Source: an uncultured Marvinbryantia sp.
GTDB lineage: Bacteria; Bacillota; Clostridia; Lachnospirales; Lachnospiraceae
Assembly: GCA_934408725.1 (NCBI GenBank)
Contig: CAKRVB010000010.1
Span: forward strand, 1 to 64,000
Direction of reading: 5' to 3'
Length of the DNA stretch: 64,000 nucleotides
Shown here: in pieces, positions 25,618 to 34,475 of the stretch
Numbering within the stretch: the first letter of the stretch is position 1
Layout: each line of letters begins with the position of its first letter
Position numbers and translations under genes: made by a program
The notes under the pieces: model-generated
The model's database searches: none
The model's input: only the letters and a program-made list of their open reading frames with translations
What the model was told of the DNA's origin: nothing

Positions 25618-27144
25618 TTAGTTCTGGGTATGTTTTTTTTTCATCATTTTTCGTGCTGCACATACCAGTATTACTATAGCAAGAATTACGGTGATTGTCC
25701 ATATCCAGACAGGCACATCATGAATATTAAAACATCTGACGCTGACCCACATCTGGTTGATATCCTGATTCTGTTTCTCATCAAAGTAAATCATGATCGA
25801 AGACCGATCCATGGCATCTGCATCCGGATACTGGGCATACAGCTGTCTTTTTACCTGCTCTGCCGGTGCCGTGATGATATAATCCTCACTGTCTGCATCT
25901 TCTGTGAAAAAGTAAGCCAGATCATAATCTACCGTATCTTCTTCCTCATCTTCTGCTCCATAATTCCAGTCTGCATATTCAAATACTCTCGGGTCATCCC
26001 CGCCTGAAATCACAGAGGTATAACCGATATAATACATATTCCTGATGGCATTGTCCGGACGGGAATTGAAGTTAATAAAGGCTTCTGCTGCCTGCTGTTT
26101 ATCTTTGTCTTCTCCGACTCCGTTTTTCAGCATCACCCATCCGTCAAAATAAATATTGGTAGATTCTTCCGGTACCGCATAGTCCAGAAATACCCCGTCT
26201 TCTTCTGCCTGATCCATGGTGTAGACCGCATCACCGGACCACTGATAATTAGCCAGTACTTTTCCGGTAATCATATCTGCTTTTCCAGAATCTGTTTCAA
26301 AAGAATAGGCATTATTTTTCACATCCTGAAGATAATCCTGCACAGCCTGAATGGTCTCAGGTGAGGTGTCGTTCATCTCATCCACCAGTTTTTGCTTGTA
26401 ATCCGGGTCATTTCGGAAACTTTCTGATGTGAGCAGATCGGACTTCAGTGCACCAACGGCTGCGAAATAAGAATCTCTTACATTATCCTTGATGGTTACC
26501 TGACGCTTATAGTCCGGGTTATCGAGAATTTTCCAGCTGCTGGCATCCTCTTCACTGACTTCTTCCGGATTATATACAATACCGGTCAGCCCCCACATAT
26601 AGCCGGCTGCATATTTGCTCCAGGCTTCTCCGTTAATTTCATTTTTCTCAAAAATATTACGGATGTATGGGGATACTCCTTTACTGTAATAATTGTTCTC
26701 ATCTGACGTATCAAAAAAATGTTCGGATAATGGAACAAGCTTATCTTCCGCCATCAGCTTCATGATCATATATTCTGACGGGCAGACAATATCATACACA
26801 TCTCCCAGTGTCAGCATATTATACAGATCTTCATTGGTTCCAAAGGTCGAATACTCTACCTTTACTTTTACTCCATACGTTTCATAATACCACTGTTCAA
26901 AGTCTTCCACCATAGAGTTTTCTCCTATGATATCTCCACTTTCCAGATCAATGGTTTCTTCTTCGTCCCAGTCCCCCAGGTCAATGTATTCTTCCCAGTT
27001 GCATACCCGTAAGGTTACTTCTTTCGCAGCTGTTGTGCCATCTTCCGCACAAACACGGCTGCCAGGCAAAGATCCAAAAGGACTCATGCCAACTGCCAGC
27101 GCCACTGCGGCTGCCAGAGTCATACCGGTTTTGATTTTCTTCAT
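25618..27144 (-). CDS. potD: Polyamine (spermidine/putrescine) ABC transporter substrate-binding protein with C-terminal membrane anchor
   Basis: About 508 residues, against about 350 for E. coli PotD. It has an N-terminal signal sequence, then the type II binding fold (VCNWEEYIDLGDW, YDIVCPSEYMIMKLM, AAGYMWGLTGIVYNP, NYQWSGDAVYTMDQA). An acidic insertion (GAEDEEEDTVDYD) follows. A membrane helix lies near 478-498 with a KKKH tail. There is no lipobox, so the C-terminal helix is probably the anchor. ATG 27144 is favoured over 27153 on ribosome-site spacing. It follows potC immediately. Confidence 0.88.
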   Translation of the reverse strand: MKKIKTGMTLAAAVALAVGMSPFGSLPGSRVCAEDGTTAAKEVTLRVCNWEEYIDLGDWDEEETIDLESGDIIGENSMVEDFEQWYYETYGVKVKVEYSTFGTNEDLYNMLTLGDVYDIVCPSEYMIMKLMAEDKLVPLSEHFFDTSDENNYYSKGVSPYIRNIFEKNEINGEAWSKYAAGYMWGLTGIVYNPEEVSEEDASSWKILDNPDYKRQVTIKDNVRDSYFAAVGALKSDLLTSESFRNDPDYKQKLVDEMNDTSPETIQAVQDYLQDVKNNAYSFETDSGKADMITGKVLANYQWSGDAVYTMDQAEEDGVFLDYAVPEESTNIYFDGWVMLKNGVGEDKDKQQAAEAFINFNSRPDNAIRNMYYIGYTSVISGGDDPRVFEYADWNYGAEDEEEDTVDYDLAYFFTEDADSEDYIITAPAEQVKRQLYAQYPDADAMDRSSIMIYFDEKQNQDINQMWVSVRCFNIHDVPVWIWTITVILAIVILVCAARKMMKKKHTQN

Positions 27145-27145
27145 T

Positions 27146-27946
27146 TTATACATCCGCCCTTTCTGACACTTTCTTATTGGCCTTCAGATTCATCACTGCC
27201 ACAAGGATCAGTACGATCAGGAAAATGACTGTGGACAATGCCCACAGAGCTGTTTTAATCGTAGTCTGTGCTCCCTTGGTTGCATTTACTACATAGGTAC
27301 TGATGGTATCAAAGGTAGCCGGTTTGGTATAGGTTGCTACAAAATAATCATCTAAAGATAAGGTGATGGCCAGGGCAAATCCAGAGAGGATGCCGGGCAG
27401 AATCTGTGGAATCACCACCTGTGTCAATGCTACGAAAGGGGTTGCACCCAGATCCAGTGCCGCCTCATAGATACTTGGATCCATCTGCCGGATCTTCGGC
27501 ATAACAGAGAGGTATACAAATGGCGCACATAAAACCACATGACCAACAACCAGCGGTACAAACGTATCTTTACTGACACCGAATACGACTACCAGTAAAA
27601 TACACAGCGAAAATCCGGTCACAACATCTGCATTGACTACCGGCACCTGATTCATTGTGGAAATCGCCTGAGACATTCCTTTCTTCGAATAGAATGCTCC
27701 GATTGCTCCCAAAGTGCCAAGCAGTGTAGCCAGAATGGCCGCTCCCACTGCAAGCAACAGTGTTCCGCCAATCATACCAAGAAGCTCCGGCGTAGTAAAT
27801 AATGTCACATAATTGTGAAGAGAAAAGCCCCGAATAGCGCCAATATTGGTAGCATCTGTAAAACTATATACCGCCAGAATAAAAATCGGCAGATAGAGGA
27901 ATAACAACACCAGTATCAAGAACGCACTTTTGATATATTTTTTCAT
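27146..27946 (-). CDS. potC: Polyamine ABC transporter permease PotC
   Basis: A 266-residue permease with six membrane helices. It carries the conserved cytoplasmic coupling loop EAALDLGATPFVALTQVVIPQILPGI near residue 160. The end of the second half, ALAITLSLDDYFVATY, is typical of PotC. It works with PotB as the polyamine channel. ATG overlaps the potB stop by one base (TAATG) with GGAGGTG upstream. Confidence 0.93.
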   Translation of the reverse strand: MKKYIKSAFLILVLLFLYLPIFILAVYSFTDATNIGAIRGFSLHNYVTLFTTPELLGMIGGTLLLAVGAAILATLLGTLGAIGAFYSKKGMSQAISTMNQVPVVNADVVTGFSLCILLVVVFGVSKDTFVPLVVGHVVLCAPFVYLSVMPKIRQMDPSIYEAALDLGATPFVALTQVVIPQILPGILSGFALAITLSLDDYFVATYTKPATFDTISTYVVNATKGAQTTIKTALWALSTVIFLIVLILVAVMNLKANKKVSERADV

Positions 27947-28740
27947 TATAACAGGGCACCTCCTCTCGTATTTTCTTCTTCTGATCCATTGGTCAGTAAG
28001 GTAAACAGGCAGATGATTCCCAGCAGAATCAGAGCAATCATGGAGCCACCGTGCCAGTTGTAGGCTGCAAAATAACTTCCAATCAGACTTCCCATAATGT
28101 AAGTACTGTTATACAGCATATCCAGTACAACATAATTTGTCATTGCCGGCAGAAATACCATCGACACCCCACTGATAATACCAGGTACCGACAATGGCAG
28201 TGTAATCTTCAAAAATGTCTCCAGTTCACTGGCCCCCAGATCCATAGCCGCCTCGCGCAGCGCCTTATCCAGCTTGGAGATGGTGGTATAGATCGGGAGA
28301 ATCATAAATGGCAGGAAGTCATAGGTCATACCAATCACTGCATTTAAAAATGGATGCATGGCCAGATTTCCTTCCAGCACTGTCAGCACTTCCTTTAATG
28401 CTGTGATACGCAGGGAAAAGTTGATCCACATTGGCATCACAAACAGCATCAGTATTACAGATTTACTTTTCATGTTACTAAATGCAAGAATATAGGCAAT
28501 CGGATAGGCCAGAAGAAGACATACTGCAGTAGTGACGATCGCCAGTGCAAAACTATAGCATAAAGTTCCCATTGTGTTCGGATTGGTGAAAAAGCCGGTC
28601 AAATTGGCAATAGTAAACTGCCCCTGTCCATCTGTAAATGCATAATAAAATAACACCAGCAGCGGAGCAATCACGAATACCAGTAAAAACAATGCATACG
28701 GGATGCCCAGGCTTTTTCTGGAAAATGATAATTTACGCAT
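27946..28740 (-). CDS. potB: Polyamine ABC transporter permease PotB
   Basis: A 264-residue permease with six membrane helices. The coupling loop is REAAMDLGASELETFLKITLPLSVPGI and the following segment is VFLPAMTNYVVLDML, as in PotB. ATG is preceded by AAGGAGGAG. It lies 10 bp after potA. The C-terminus (NGSEEENTRGGALL) is polar and cytoplasmic. Confidence 0.93.
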   Translation of the reverse strand: MRKLSFSRKSLGIPYALFLLVFVIAPLLVLFYYAFTDGQGQFTIANLTGFFTNPNTMGTLCYSFALAIVTTAVCLLLAYPIAYILAFSNMKSKSVILMLFVMPMWINFSLRITALKEVLTVLEGNLAMHPFLNAVIGMTYDFLPFMILPIYTTISKLDKALREAAMDLGASELETFLKITLPLSVPGIISGVSMVFLPAMTNYVVLDMLYNSTYIMGSLIGSYFAAYNWHGGSMIALILLGIICLFTLLTNGSEEENTRGGALL

Positions 28741-28750
28741 GGTCTCCTCC

Positions 28751-30190
28751 TTATCTCTTTAATGCAAATTTCATTTTATCTACTGGCATCAGAAGACCTA
28801 CCTGGTCATCCATGTTCCACAGATATTCATCATTTACAATAAAATCCTGTTCCAGATCTGTATGAATCACATAGCTGTAATGATCTCCTTTATAGATCAG
28901 GTTGCTGATGTATCCCTGTACAATTCCCTCTTCCATATTATCTGTCATCCGGATATCAGAAGGCTGGATGGATACCATAATTTTTGTTTTCTTCGGATCA
29001 ATTACTTCTCCGTGAGCATCCAGAAGCGTACCATCCTCTGTACGTCTGCTTCCTTTGATAATCCTGGTCACACTGGTATCCAGGATATGTCCATTGTATT
29101 CCAGATGGAAGTCCGGATTGATATCTGCCGCAAAAATATTAGTATGATCCTCGGCAATCATAATATGAATATTCTCAGGATCTACTCGCATTCCCACACG
29201 TTCTCCAGGTGTCGCTGATCTGACAGACTGAATCACCATCTCATTCTTTCCGGATACCACCGTAATCTCATAATGCATTCCTTTAAAAATCACCGAATCT
29301 ACCACACCGGAAATGATTCCCTCTCCAGGCGCAGTAAGTTCCACATCCTCCGGACGGACGACAGCAGTAATATGCGTTCCCTGTTCCACATCATCCACAC
29401 AGGCAAATTCTCCGCCACAGAAACGCGCCTTTAATTTACCGGTCATGATACCATTAAAGATATTACTTTCTCCGATAAAGTCTGCAACGAAAGCATTTTT
29501 CGGTTCATTGTAGATGTCTTCCGGGGTACCGATCTGCTGCATCTTACCTTCTGACATAACAACAATCTTATCTGACATAGTCAGCGCCTCTTCCTGGTCA
29601 TGGGTAACATAGATAAACGTAATCCCCAGTTCATCATGCATAGCCTTCAGCTCGATCTGCATTTCTTTTCTCATCTTCAGATCCAGTGCCCCCAGCGGTT
29701 CATCCAGAAGCAGGATCTCCGGTTCATTTACCAGAGCTCTCGCAATGGCAATTCTCTGCTGCTGCCCGCCGGAAAGCGTTGCAACACTTCGATTCTCAAA
29801 TCCTTCCAGATCTACCAGTGCCAGGACTTTTTTCACTTTCTTTTCGATCACATCCTTCGGCGTTTTCTTCTGTTTCAGGCCAAAGGCAATATTCTCATAA
29901 ATGTTCATATGAGGAAACAGCGCATAACGCTGAAACACCGTGTTGATTGGTCGTTTATTTGGCGGCAGGTTGGTAATCGGCTCTCCGTTTAACAGAATCT
30001 CTCCAGATGTTGGAAGGTCAAATCCGGCTATCATACGCAAAGTTGTGGTCTTTCCACAGCCAGATGGACCTAAAAAGGTCACAAATTCTCCTCTTTTTAC
30101 TTCCAGATTGAAGTCAGATACTGCTGAAAATCCATCTTCATAGGTTCTGGTGATATGTTTCAGCTCAATAATATTTTCTGATTTTCCCAT
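28751..30190 (-). CDS. potA: Polyamine ABC transporter ATP-binding protein PotA, long form
   Basis: A 479-residue ATPase. It shows Walker A LGPSGCGKTT, Q loop VFQRYALFPHM, signature LSGGQQQR, Walker B ILLLDEPLGALD and switch VTHDQEEA, followed by a TOBE-type regulatory region. It is about 100 residues longer than E. coli PotA. The extra part repeats a TOBE-like pattern (SIQPSDIRMTDN...GYISNLIYKGDHYSYVI after VVRPEDVELTAPG...VDSVIFKGMHYEITVV), so two TOBE-like units are present. It sits downstream of its probable regulator. Confidence 0.95.
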   Translation of the reverse strand: MGKSENIIELKHITRTYEDGFSAVSDFNLEVKRGEFVTFLGPSGCGKTTTLRMIAGFDLPTSGEILLNGEPITNLPPNKRPINTVFQRYALFPHMNIYENIAFGLKQKKTPKDVIEKKVKKVLALVDLEGFENRSVATLSGGQQQRIAIARALVNEPEILLLDEPLGALDLKMRKEMQIELKAMHDELGITFIYVTHDQEEALTMSDKIVVMSEGKMQQIGTPEDIYNEPKNAFVADFIGESNIFNGIMTGKLKARFCGGEFACVDDVEQGTHITAVVRPEDVELTAPGEGIISGVVDSVIFKGMHYEITVVSGKNEMVIQSVRSATPGERVGMRVDPENIHIMIAEDHTNIFAADINPDFHLEYNGHILDTSVTRIIKGSRRTEDGTLLDAHGEVIDPKKTKIMVSIQPSDIRMTDNMEEGIVQGYISNLIYKGDHYSYVIHTDLEQDFIVNDEYLWNMDDQVGLLMPVDKMKFALKR

Positions 30191-30247
30191 GTTGCTCCCT
30201 CTCGCTTTCTTATTTTTTATTCCAATTTACACATAAATGATGCCTGT

Positions 30248-30281
30248 GAATTGCTCCGCTGCAAAGCAGCTCCCGCAATTC
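30248..30281 (-). promoter_or_regulatory. Hairpin between the regulator gene and potA
   Basis: Outer stem GAATTGC (30248-30254/30275-30281) and inner stem GCTGC (30258-30262/30266-30270) directly follow the regulator stop codon on the minus strand. No T run follows, so it may be a partial terminator or an mRNA processing structure that sets regulator and transporter levels apart. Confidence 0.5.
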
Positions 30282-30839
30282 TCAGAACATCGGCGGCGTG
30301 CTGACCCAGATAAATTTTGCCGGACGCTGCCCAGGATTCTCAATACGGTGAATCTTCTTTGCCGGATAATAGAAACTCTCGCCTGCCTTTACATGATAGA
30401 TCTGGTCGCCCAGAATGACATTCAGCCTTCCCGACATCACATAACCGAATTCCTCCCCATCATGAGGCTTATCTTCTTCCAGACTCTGATGAGGCTGTAC
30501 CACCACCAGGAGCGGTTCCATTCGATAACGCTGCGCAGTGGGGACAATCCACTGAATACTGTTTCCTGCTTCATCGATCTTTTCAAAATAGCCCTGTTCG
30601 GAAAATACTACCTGTTCTTCTTCTGTCTCTTTGAAAAAGTCTGCTGCAGTCGTTCCCAGACATTCGATCAGATCCAGCAGTGTCACTACAGACGGAGATA
30701 CCTGCCCTCTTTCCAGCTGAGAGATAAATCCCTTTGTCAGTTCTGTCCGATCCGCCAGTTCCTGCTGTGTCAGTCCGTTCCGGTTTCGCAGATCCCTGAT
30801 TTTCCTGCCAATCTTCTCATTAATATATTCCAGTTCCAT
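30282..30839 (-). CDS. XRE-family regulator with cupin sensor domain (PuuR-like)
   Basis: A 185-residue transcription regulator. The N-terminal helix-turn-helix (about 8-62) reads RKIRDLRNRNGLTQQELADR and GFISQLERGQVSPSVVTLL. The C-terminal cupin_2 domain (about 110-180) has HDGEEFGYVMSGRL and GESFYYPAKKIHRIENPG. PuuR-type regulators sense polyamines, and this gene leads the pot operon, so polyamine control of uptake is the likely role. The ribosome site GGAGG is about 14 bases from the ATG, longer than usual, but no nearer in-frame start exists. Confidence 0.9.
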   Translation of the reverse strand: MELEYINEKIGRKIRDLRNRNGLTQQELADRTELTKGFISQLERGQVSPSVVTLLDLIECLGTTAADFFKETEEEQVVFSEQGYFEKIDEAGNSIQWIVPTAQRYRMEPLLVVVQPHQSLEEDKPHDGEEFGYVMSGRLNVILGDQIYHVKAGESFYYPAKKIHRIENPGQRPAKFIWVSTPPMF

Positions 30840-30871
30840 TTTTGAAACTTTCGCCTCCGATTCTTTAATGC

Positions 30872-30942
30872 TAAACTAAAAATATGTTTTTACTAAACTT
30901 TTCTCCAAGGAAAAATTATACTACTAATAAACTTTCTGTCAA
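30872..30942 (-). promoter_or_regulatory. pot operon promoter with three repeated TAAACT/AGTTTA sites
   Basis: Minus strand -35 TTGACA (30937-30942), a 16-base spacer and -10 TATAAT (30915-30920). The hexamer AGTTTA (minus strand) occurs in the spacer (30928-30933) and twice downstream (30894-30899, 30872-30877), each followed by a similar tail. These are candidate binding sites for the XRE-cupin regulator encoded next, which would give autoregulation. Confidence 0.7.
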
Positions 30943-31000
30943 TTATTAATATGATTTTCGTTTTCTTTTCTTTGTATTTATTTAGATACAATCTCACTTC

Positions 31001-31029
31001 TTTTCCATTTTGTAAAACAAGGGTATAAT
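31001..31029 (+). promoter_or_regulatory. Candidate promoter for the second MoxR/VWA pair
   Basis: -10 TATAAT (31024-31029) with a weak TTTTCC (31001-31006) 17 bases upstream. It lies about 40 bp ahead of the MoxR ATG and divergent from the pot promoter. Confidence 0.45.
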
Positions 31030-31070
31030 AATGGTAATTTTGATGTAAATTCACAAAGGAGACCTGATAT

Positions 31071-31970
31071 ATGAACTGGATGGATCAGATGGGCATTCGC
31101 CCGGAATTACAAAAAGAGGTGGCTCATTTTCGAGAACGATTTGACAAAGACACCGCACCATCTTCTGTCAGAGATGCTGCGGACGTTCCCCGTTTTCACT
31201 ATCTCGGAAAAGATATTATGGAAAAAGCCATCTGCGCCTTGTTGTGTGAAAAAAATCTTCTGCTGGCCGGCCCAAAGGCAACAGGGAAAAATGTTCTTGC
31301 AGAGAACCTGGCCTGGATCTTTGGCCGTCCCTGCTGGAATGTTTCTTTTCATGTCAATGTGGATGCTTCCTATCTGATCGGAACAGATACCTTTGATGGA
31401 GAAAAAGTAGTATTTCGTCCAGGCCCTGTCTACCAATGCGCAAGGTATGGCGGTTTCGGTATCCTGGACGAGATCAATATGGCAAAGAATGAAGCCATGG
31501 CCGTTCTCCATGCTACCCTGGACTATCGGCGGATTCTGGAAGTCTCCGGCTATGACCGGATCGTCCTGCATCCTGCAGCCCGCTTTATCGGTACTATGAA
31601 TTACGGCTATGCCGGTACCAGAGAACTGAACGAAGCTCTCGGATCCCGTTTTCTGGTTCTTCAGATGCCTACCATCTCAGAAAAACAGCTGGATCTGCTT
31701 CTGAAAACAGAGTATCCGGAAATTGGGCGGAATATGTGCCGCCAGCTCAGTGCCATTTTTTATGAGCTGGATGCCAAAGCAGAAAGTGCCGAGATCAGTC
31801 CAAGAGCTGTAGACCTGCGGGGACTTCTGGATGCAGTCGCCCTGATGCGTCTCGGTCTTTCCCCTCTGGATGCCTGTGACATGGGACTGACGAATAAAGT
31901 CTTTGATGCGACGGAACGCGCTATCATTCATGATGTCATTGCAGCGAGGATACCAAAATCATGGAATTAA
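31071..31970 (+). CDS. MoxR/CbbQ-like AAA+ ATPase
   Basis: A 299-residue ATPase of the MoxR/NorQ group. The P-loop is AGPKATGKN (Gly67-Asn74), with asparagine where Ser/Thr is usual. Walker B is GFGILDEINMAK, then the conserved RFIGTMNYGYAGTRELNEAL with sensor and arginine-finger region (GSRFLVLQMP). ATG with AAAGGAG upstream. It overlaps the VWA gene by 10 bp, so the two products are probably made together and act as a MoxR-VWA chaperone pair. Confidence 0.88.
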   Translation: MNWMDQMGIRPELQKEVAHFRERFDKDTAPSSVRDAADVPRFHYLGKDIMEKAICALLCEKNLLLAGPKATGKNVLAENLAWIFGRPCWNVSFHVNVDASYLIGTDTFDGEKVVFRPGPVYQCARYGGFGILDEINMAKNEAMAVLHATLDYRRILEVSGYDRIVLHPAARFIGTMNYGYAGTRELNEALGSRFLVLQMPTISEKQLDLLLKTEYPEIGRNMCRQLSAIFYELDAKAESAEISPRAVDLRGLLDAVALMRLGLSPLDACDMGLTNKVFDATERAIIHDVIAARIPKSWN

Positions 31971-33670
31971 CACATTCTCTGAAAAAAAGAGCCACGAACA
32001 TGGTATGGACTGCTGCAGGACGTTATGATTTTGAACCCGTCTATCTGTTTTTTCACAGTAATAATGAGCCGTCCCTCTATCTGAATACCCTGGAAGGACT
32101 GGCTTATCGTACTATGAATCCCGATATTTTACTGCCATTTTTAAAGGGTCTGGACTTTGGCCGTAAGCCGGAAAAATTTCGTTCTCTGGCTCAACTGATT
32201 CTGGAACAGGCAGTCTTCTCCCGGGAATGCAGCAGGCGTTCCTCTCTTTCTGCTCTCAGGGAAGAGTATGCCAGACTGCATCTGACCGAATTTCTTCCTG
32301 CCGTAAGATACACAGAACTGGGCTGGGAACGTCAGGCACTGATTCACTGGAAACGGGTTCTTCACATGGATCTGACGGATTTTTCCAGACGGGAACTTTC
32401 CCTGGCGGATGCTATGGAAAGCATTGCTGCTCTCCCAGACGCAGAACTGGTTCGATCCACAAAATCCATCTTTCGCAAATATTATTATTATCAGCCTCTG
32501 GCCGCCAGAAAATCTGAAACAACAAAATTTGTGGGAGCCGGTCTGTTCCTGGTAATTCTCGGTCAGTTATTTTCCGGTGATCTGCATATCCGGCTCTCCG
32601 ATCCTGATAAAAATGGCTTTTCTCCTGTCTTCTCCCGTCTCTATGTAATGGGAAAGCATCTGCTCAGTCAGACCACGGCAAAAGAAGATCGTGACTATAT
32701 GCTCCATACCTTTGGTCCCTGTCTCTTTTCCGACATCCAGATGGCACTTTTTGAAAAAACATTTTGTACCGGTTACCATTCCAGAAGTCTTCTCTGGTAT
32801 GCCGGCGCAACTTCTCCTGATCTGCTCTTCGGTGCAGAGCAGGAAACACAATATCGAAAAAATCTGGAATACTATCAGAAAGATAAACGCTTCTATGAAC
32901 GGAGTATCCATCAGATTACAGAACATCTGAAGCAGGTGCTGGAAGAACAGCAGGAACCAGATCTGGTACGGGTACAAAGCGGCCGTCTCAATCCGGGACA
33001 GGTCTACCGTATTCCTGCCATGCATGATCTGTCTGTCTTCTATCGGGAAATCATCTGGCCTATGCCGGACTTTACCGTTGATCTGGTACTGGATGCCTCC
33101 AGTTCCCGCTGTCAGGAGCAGGAAAGTATTGCTGCGCAGGCGTATCTGATCACCCAAAGTCTGCTGGAGCTCCAGATTCCGGTTCAGGTTACCAGTTTCC
33201 GCAGCATTCGTGGATATACGATTCTCCAGTCACTGAAGGCTTATGGGGAAACTGGCACTGCAGATGGTATCTTTCACTTTTTTACTGCCGGCAACAACCG
33301 GGACGGACTGGCTTTTCGCGCCATTCGCCCACTTATGGAGCAATATGATACGCCCCATGCCAAACGAATTGTTCTGATTCTGACCGATGCCCTGCCTTCG
33401 GATTCCAGACGGGCAGCTTCTGATCATGGCTTATTACGTGGAAAAGATTACCGGGACACTCTTGCCATTGAAGATACCAGGGAAGCCATCCGCCAGCTCC
33501 GGTCAGAAGGAATCTGTGTAGCTGCCATTTTCTGGGGCGGTGATTATGCCATTCCATCTCTTCGCCGGATCTATGGGGATTCTTTTATCCGCATCAAACA
33601 GATTCAGCAGTTCCCGGATGCTGTATCCGGCCTTCTGATGCGCCTTTTGGATCAGATGCATGAGCAGTAA
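31961..33670 (+). CDS. VWA-domain protein (NorD/CobT-like)
   Basis: A 569-residue protein. The first 340 residues are helical with no recognised family. The C-terminal VWA-type domain begins near VDLVLDASSSR, whose DASSS matches the metal-binding DxSxS. It continues with RIVLILTDALPSD and VAAIFWGGDYAI. It is the partner of the MoxR ATPase whose gene it overlaps. It is unlike the VWA protein at 17913-19253 in sequence and order of domains. It ends 10 bp before the converging spoVAE gene, with no clear terminator in the gap. Confidence 0.82.
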   Translation: MELTHSLKKRATNMVWTAAGRYDFEPVYLFFHSNNEPSLYLNTLEGLAYRTMNPDILLPFLKGLDFGRKPEKFRSLAQLILEQAVFSRECSRRSSLSALREEYARLHLTEFLPAVRYTELGWERQALIHWKRVLHMDLTDFSRRELSLADAMESIAALPDAELVRSTKSIFRKYYYYQPLAARKSETTKFVGAGLFLVILGQLFSGDLHIRLSDPDKNGFSPVFSRLYVMGKHLLSQTTAKEDRDYMLHTFGPCLFSDIQMALFEKTFCTGYHSRSLLWYAGATSPDLLFGAEQETQYRKNLEYYQKDKRFYERSIHQITEHLKQVLEEQQEPDLVRVQSGRLNPGQVYRIPAMHDLSVFYREIIWPMPDFTVDLVLDASSSRCQEQESIAAQAYLITQSLLELQIPVQVTSFRSIRGYTILQSLKAYGETGTADGIFHFFTAGNNRDGLAFRAIRPLMEQYDTPHAKRIVLILTDALPSDSRRAASDHGLLRGKDYRDTLAIEDTREAIRQLRSEGICVAAIFWGGDYAIPSLRRIYGDSFIRIKQIQQFPDAVSGLLMRLLDQMHEQ

Positions 33671-33679
33671 TCCCATACC

Positions 33680-34036
33680 TTATTTCTTCATTTTAGGCTG
33701 ACAGATCAGACTGGCGATATAAGAAAAGACCAGCGCCGAAGAAGTTCCTGTAGCCGCTGCTGTAAATCCGCCCTTGAATAACCCTAAAAAGCCGTCTTCA
33801 TCCACGGCTTTTTTTACGCCTTCCCACAGATTGTTGCCAAATCCCAGCAGGGGAACTGTCACACCTGCCCCGGCGTATTCTTTTAAATACGGGAACAAAC
33901 CAAAAGCGCCTAAAAAAGTACCGGTCACTACCAGAATGACCATAATTCTTCCCGGCATCAGCTTCGTATTTTCAATCAGAATCTGCACCAGCACACAGAC
34001 CAGCCCCCCTACCCAGAACGCATTGAAGTATTCCAT
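33680..34036 (-). CDS. spoVAE: Stage V sporulation protein AE
   Basis: A 118-residue membrane protein with about four helices (FWVGGLVCVLVQILI, MVILVVTGTFLGAFGLF, GVTVPLLGFGNNL, SALVFSYIASLIC), matching SpoVAE/SpoVAEB. It is part of the SpoVA channel that loads dipicolinic acid into the forespore and releases it at germination. ATG 34036 follows AGGAGATGG. It lies 19 bp after spoVAD, the usual order. Because spoVAD is cut by the element, expression from the native spoVA promoter would also be lost unless the element excises. Confidence 0.92.
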   Translation of the reverse strand: MEYFNAFWVGGLVCVLVQILIENTKLMPGRIMVILVVTGTFLGAFGLFPYLKEYAGAGVTVPLLGFGNNLWEGVKKAVDEDGFLGLFKGGFTAAATGTSSALVFSYIASLICQPKMKK

Positions 34037-34055
34037 GTTCTTTCCATCTCCTTTC

Positions 34056-34457
34056 TCAGCAATGTTCCAGTATAATGCCATGGGCAATCCCAGGCACACT
34101 CTGTCCTTCATTGAAACTCACCGGAGACATCAGGGCTCCGGTAGGCACGAACAGTACCTGTTTCCAGATTCCTTTCCGAAGGTTTGGCAGAATCAGTGCC
34201 GACAATACCGTTGCGGAGCAGCCACATCCACTTCCCCCCGCATGAGTATCCTGTGTCTCCTGATCATAGATCTCGATTCCACAATCCATATGCTTCTGGC
34301 TGATGTCATAGCCTTCTTTTTTCAGAAGATCCAGCAAAATCTCCTGTCCTACATACCCCAGATCCCCTGTGATGATCTTATCATAATCCAATGGTCCTCT
34401 CCCAAAGTCCCGAAAATGTCCGGCTATGGTATCGCACGCCGCCGGTGCCATAGTCAA
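34056..34457 (-). pseudogene. spoVAD: spoVAD, 3' portion, interrupted by the integrated element
   Basis: About 134 codons remain of a protein normally about 335-340 residues long. They encode the C-terminal thiolase-like half of SpoVAD: MAPAACDTI, DYDKIITGDLGYVG, KHMDCGIEIYD, GGSGCGCSATV and VPTGALMSP. Homologous SpoVAD has about 200 residues before MAPAA, and these are missing. The reading frame upstream is unrelated and meets the recombinase stop codon at 34476. The break is an insertion, not decay: no frameshift or stop is seen in the remaining part. The missing 5' part should lie at the far end of the element, outside the window. Confidence 0.9.
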
Positions 34458-34475
34458 GTTAACACCATAAATTTT
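34446..34475. other. Left junction/attachment site of the integrative element
   Basis: Homology to SpoVAD stops right at the MAPAA codons (about 34446-34452), and the recombinase stop is at 34476-34478. The crossover therefore falls inside or just beside this 30-bp interval. Large serine recombinases use short cores, so the conserved ATGGCACC coding stretch is a reasonable candidate. The exact core needs the other junction. Confidence 0.65.
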
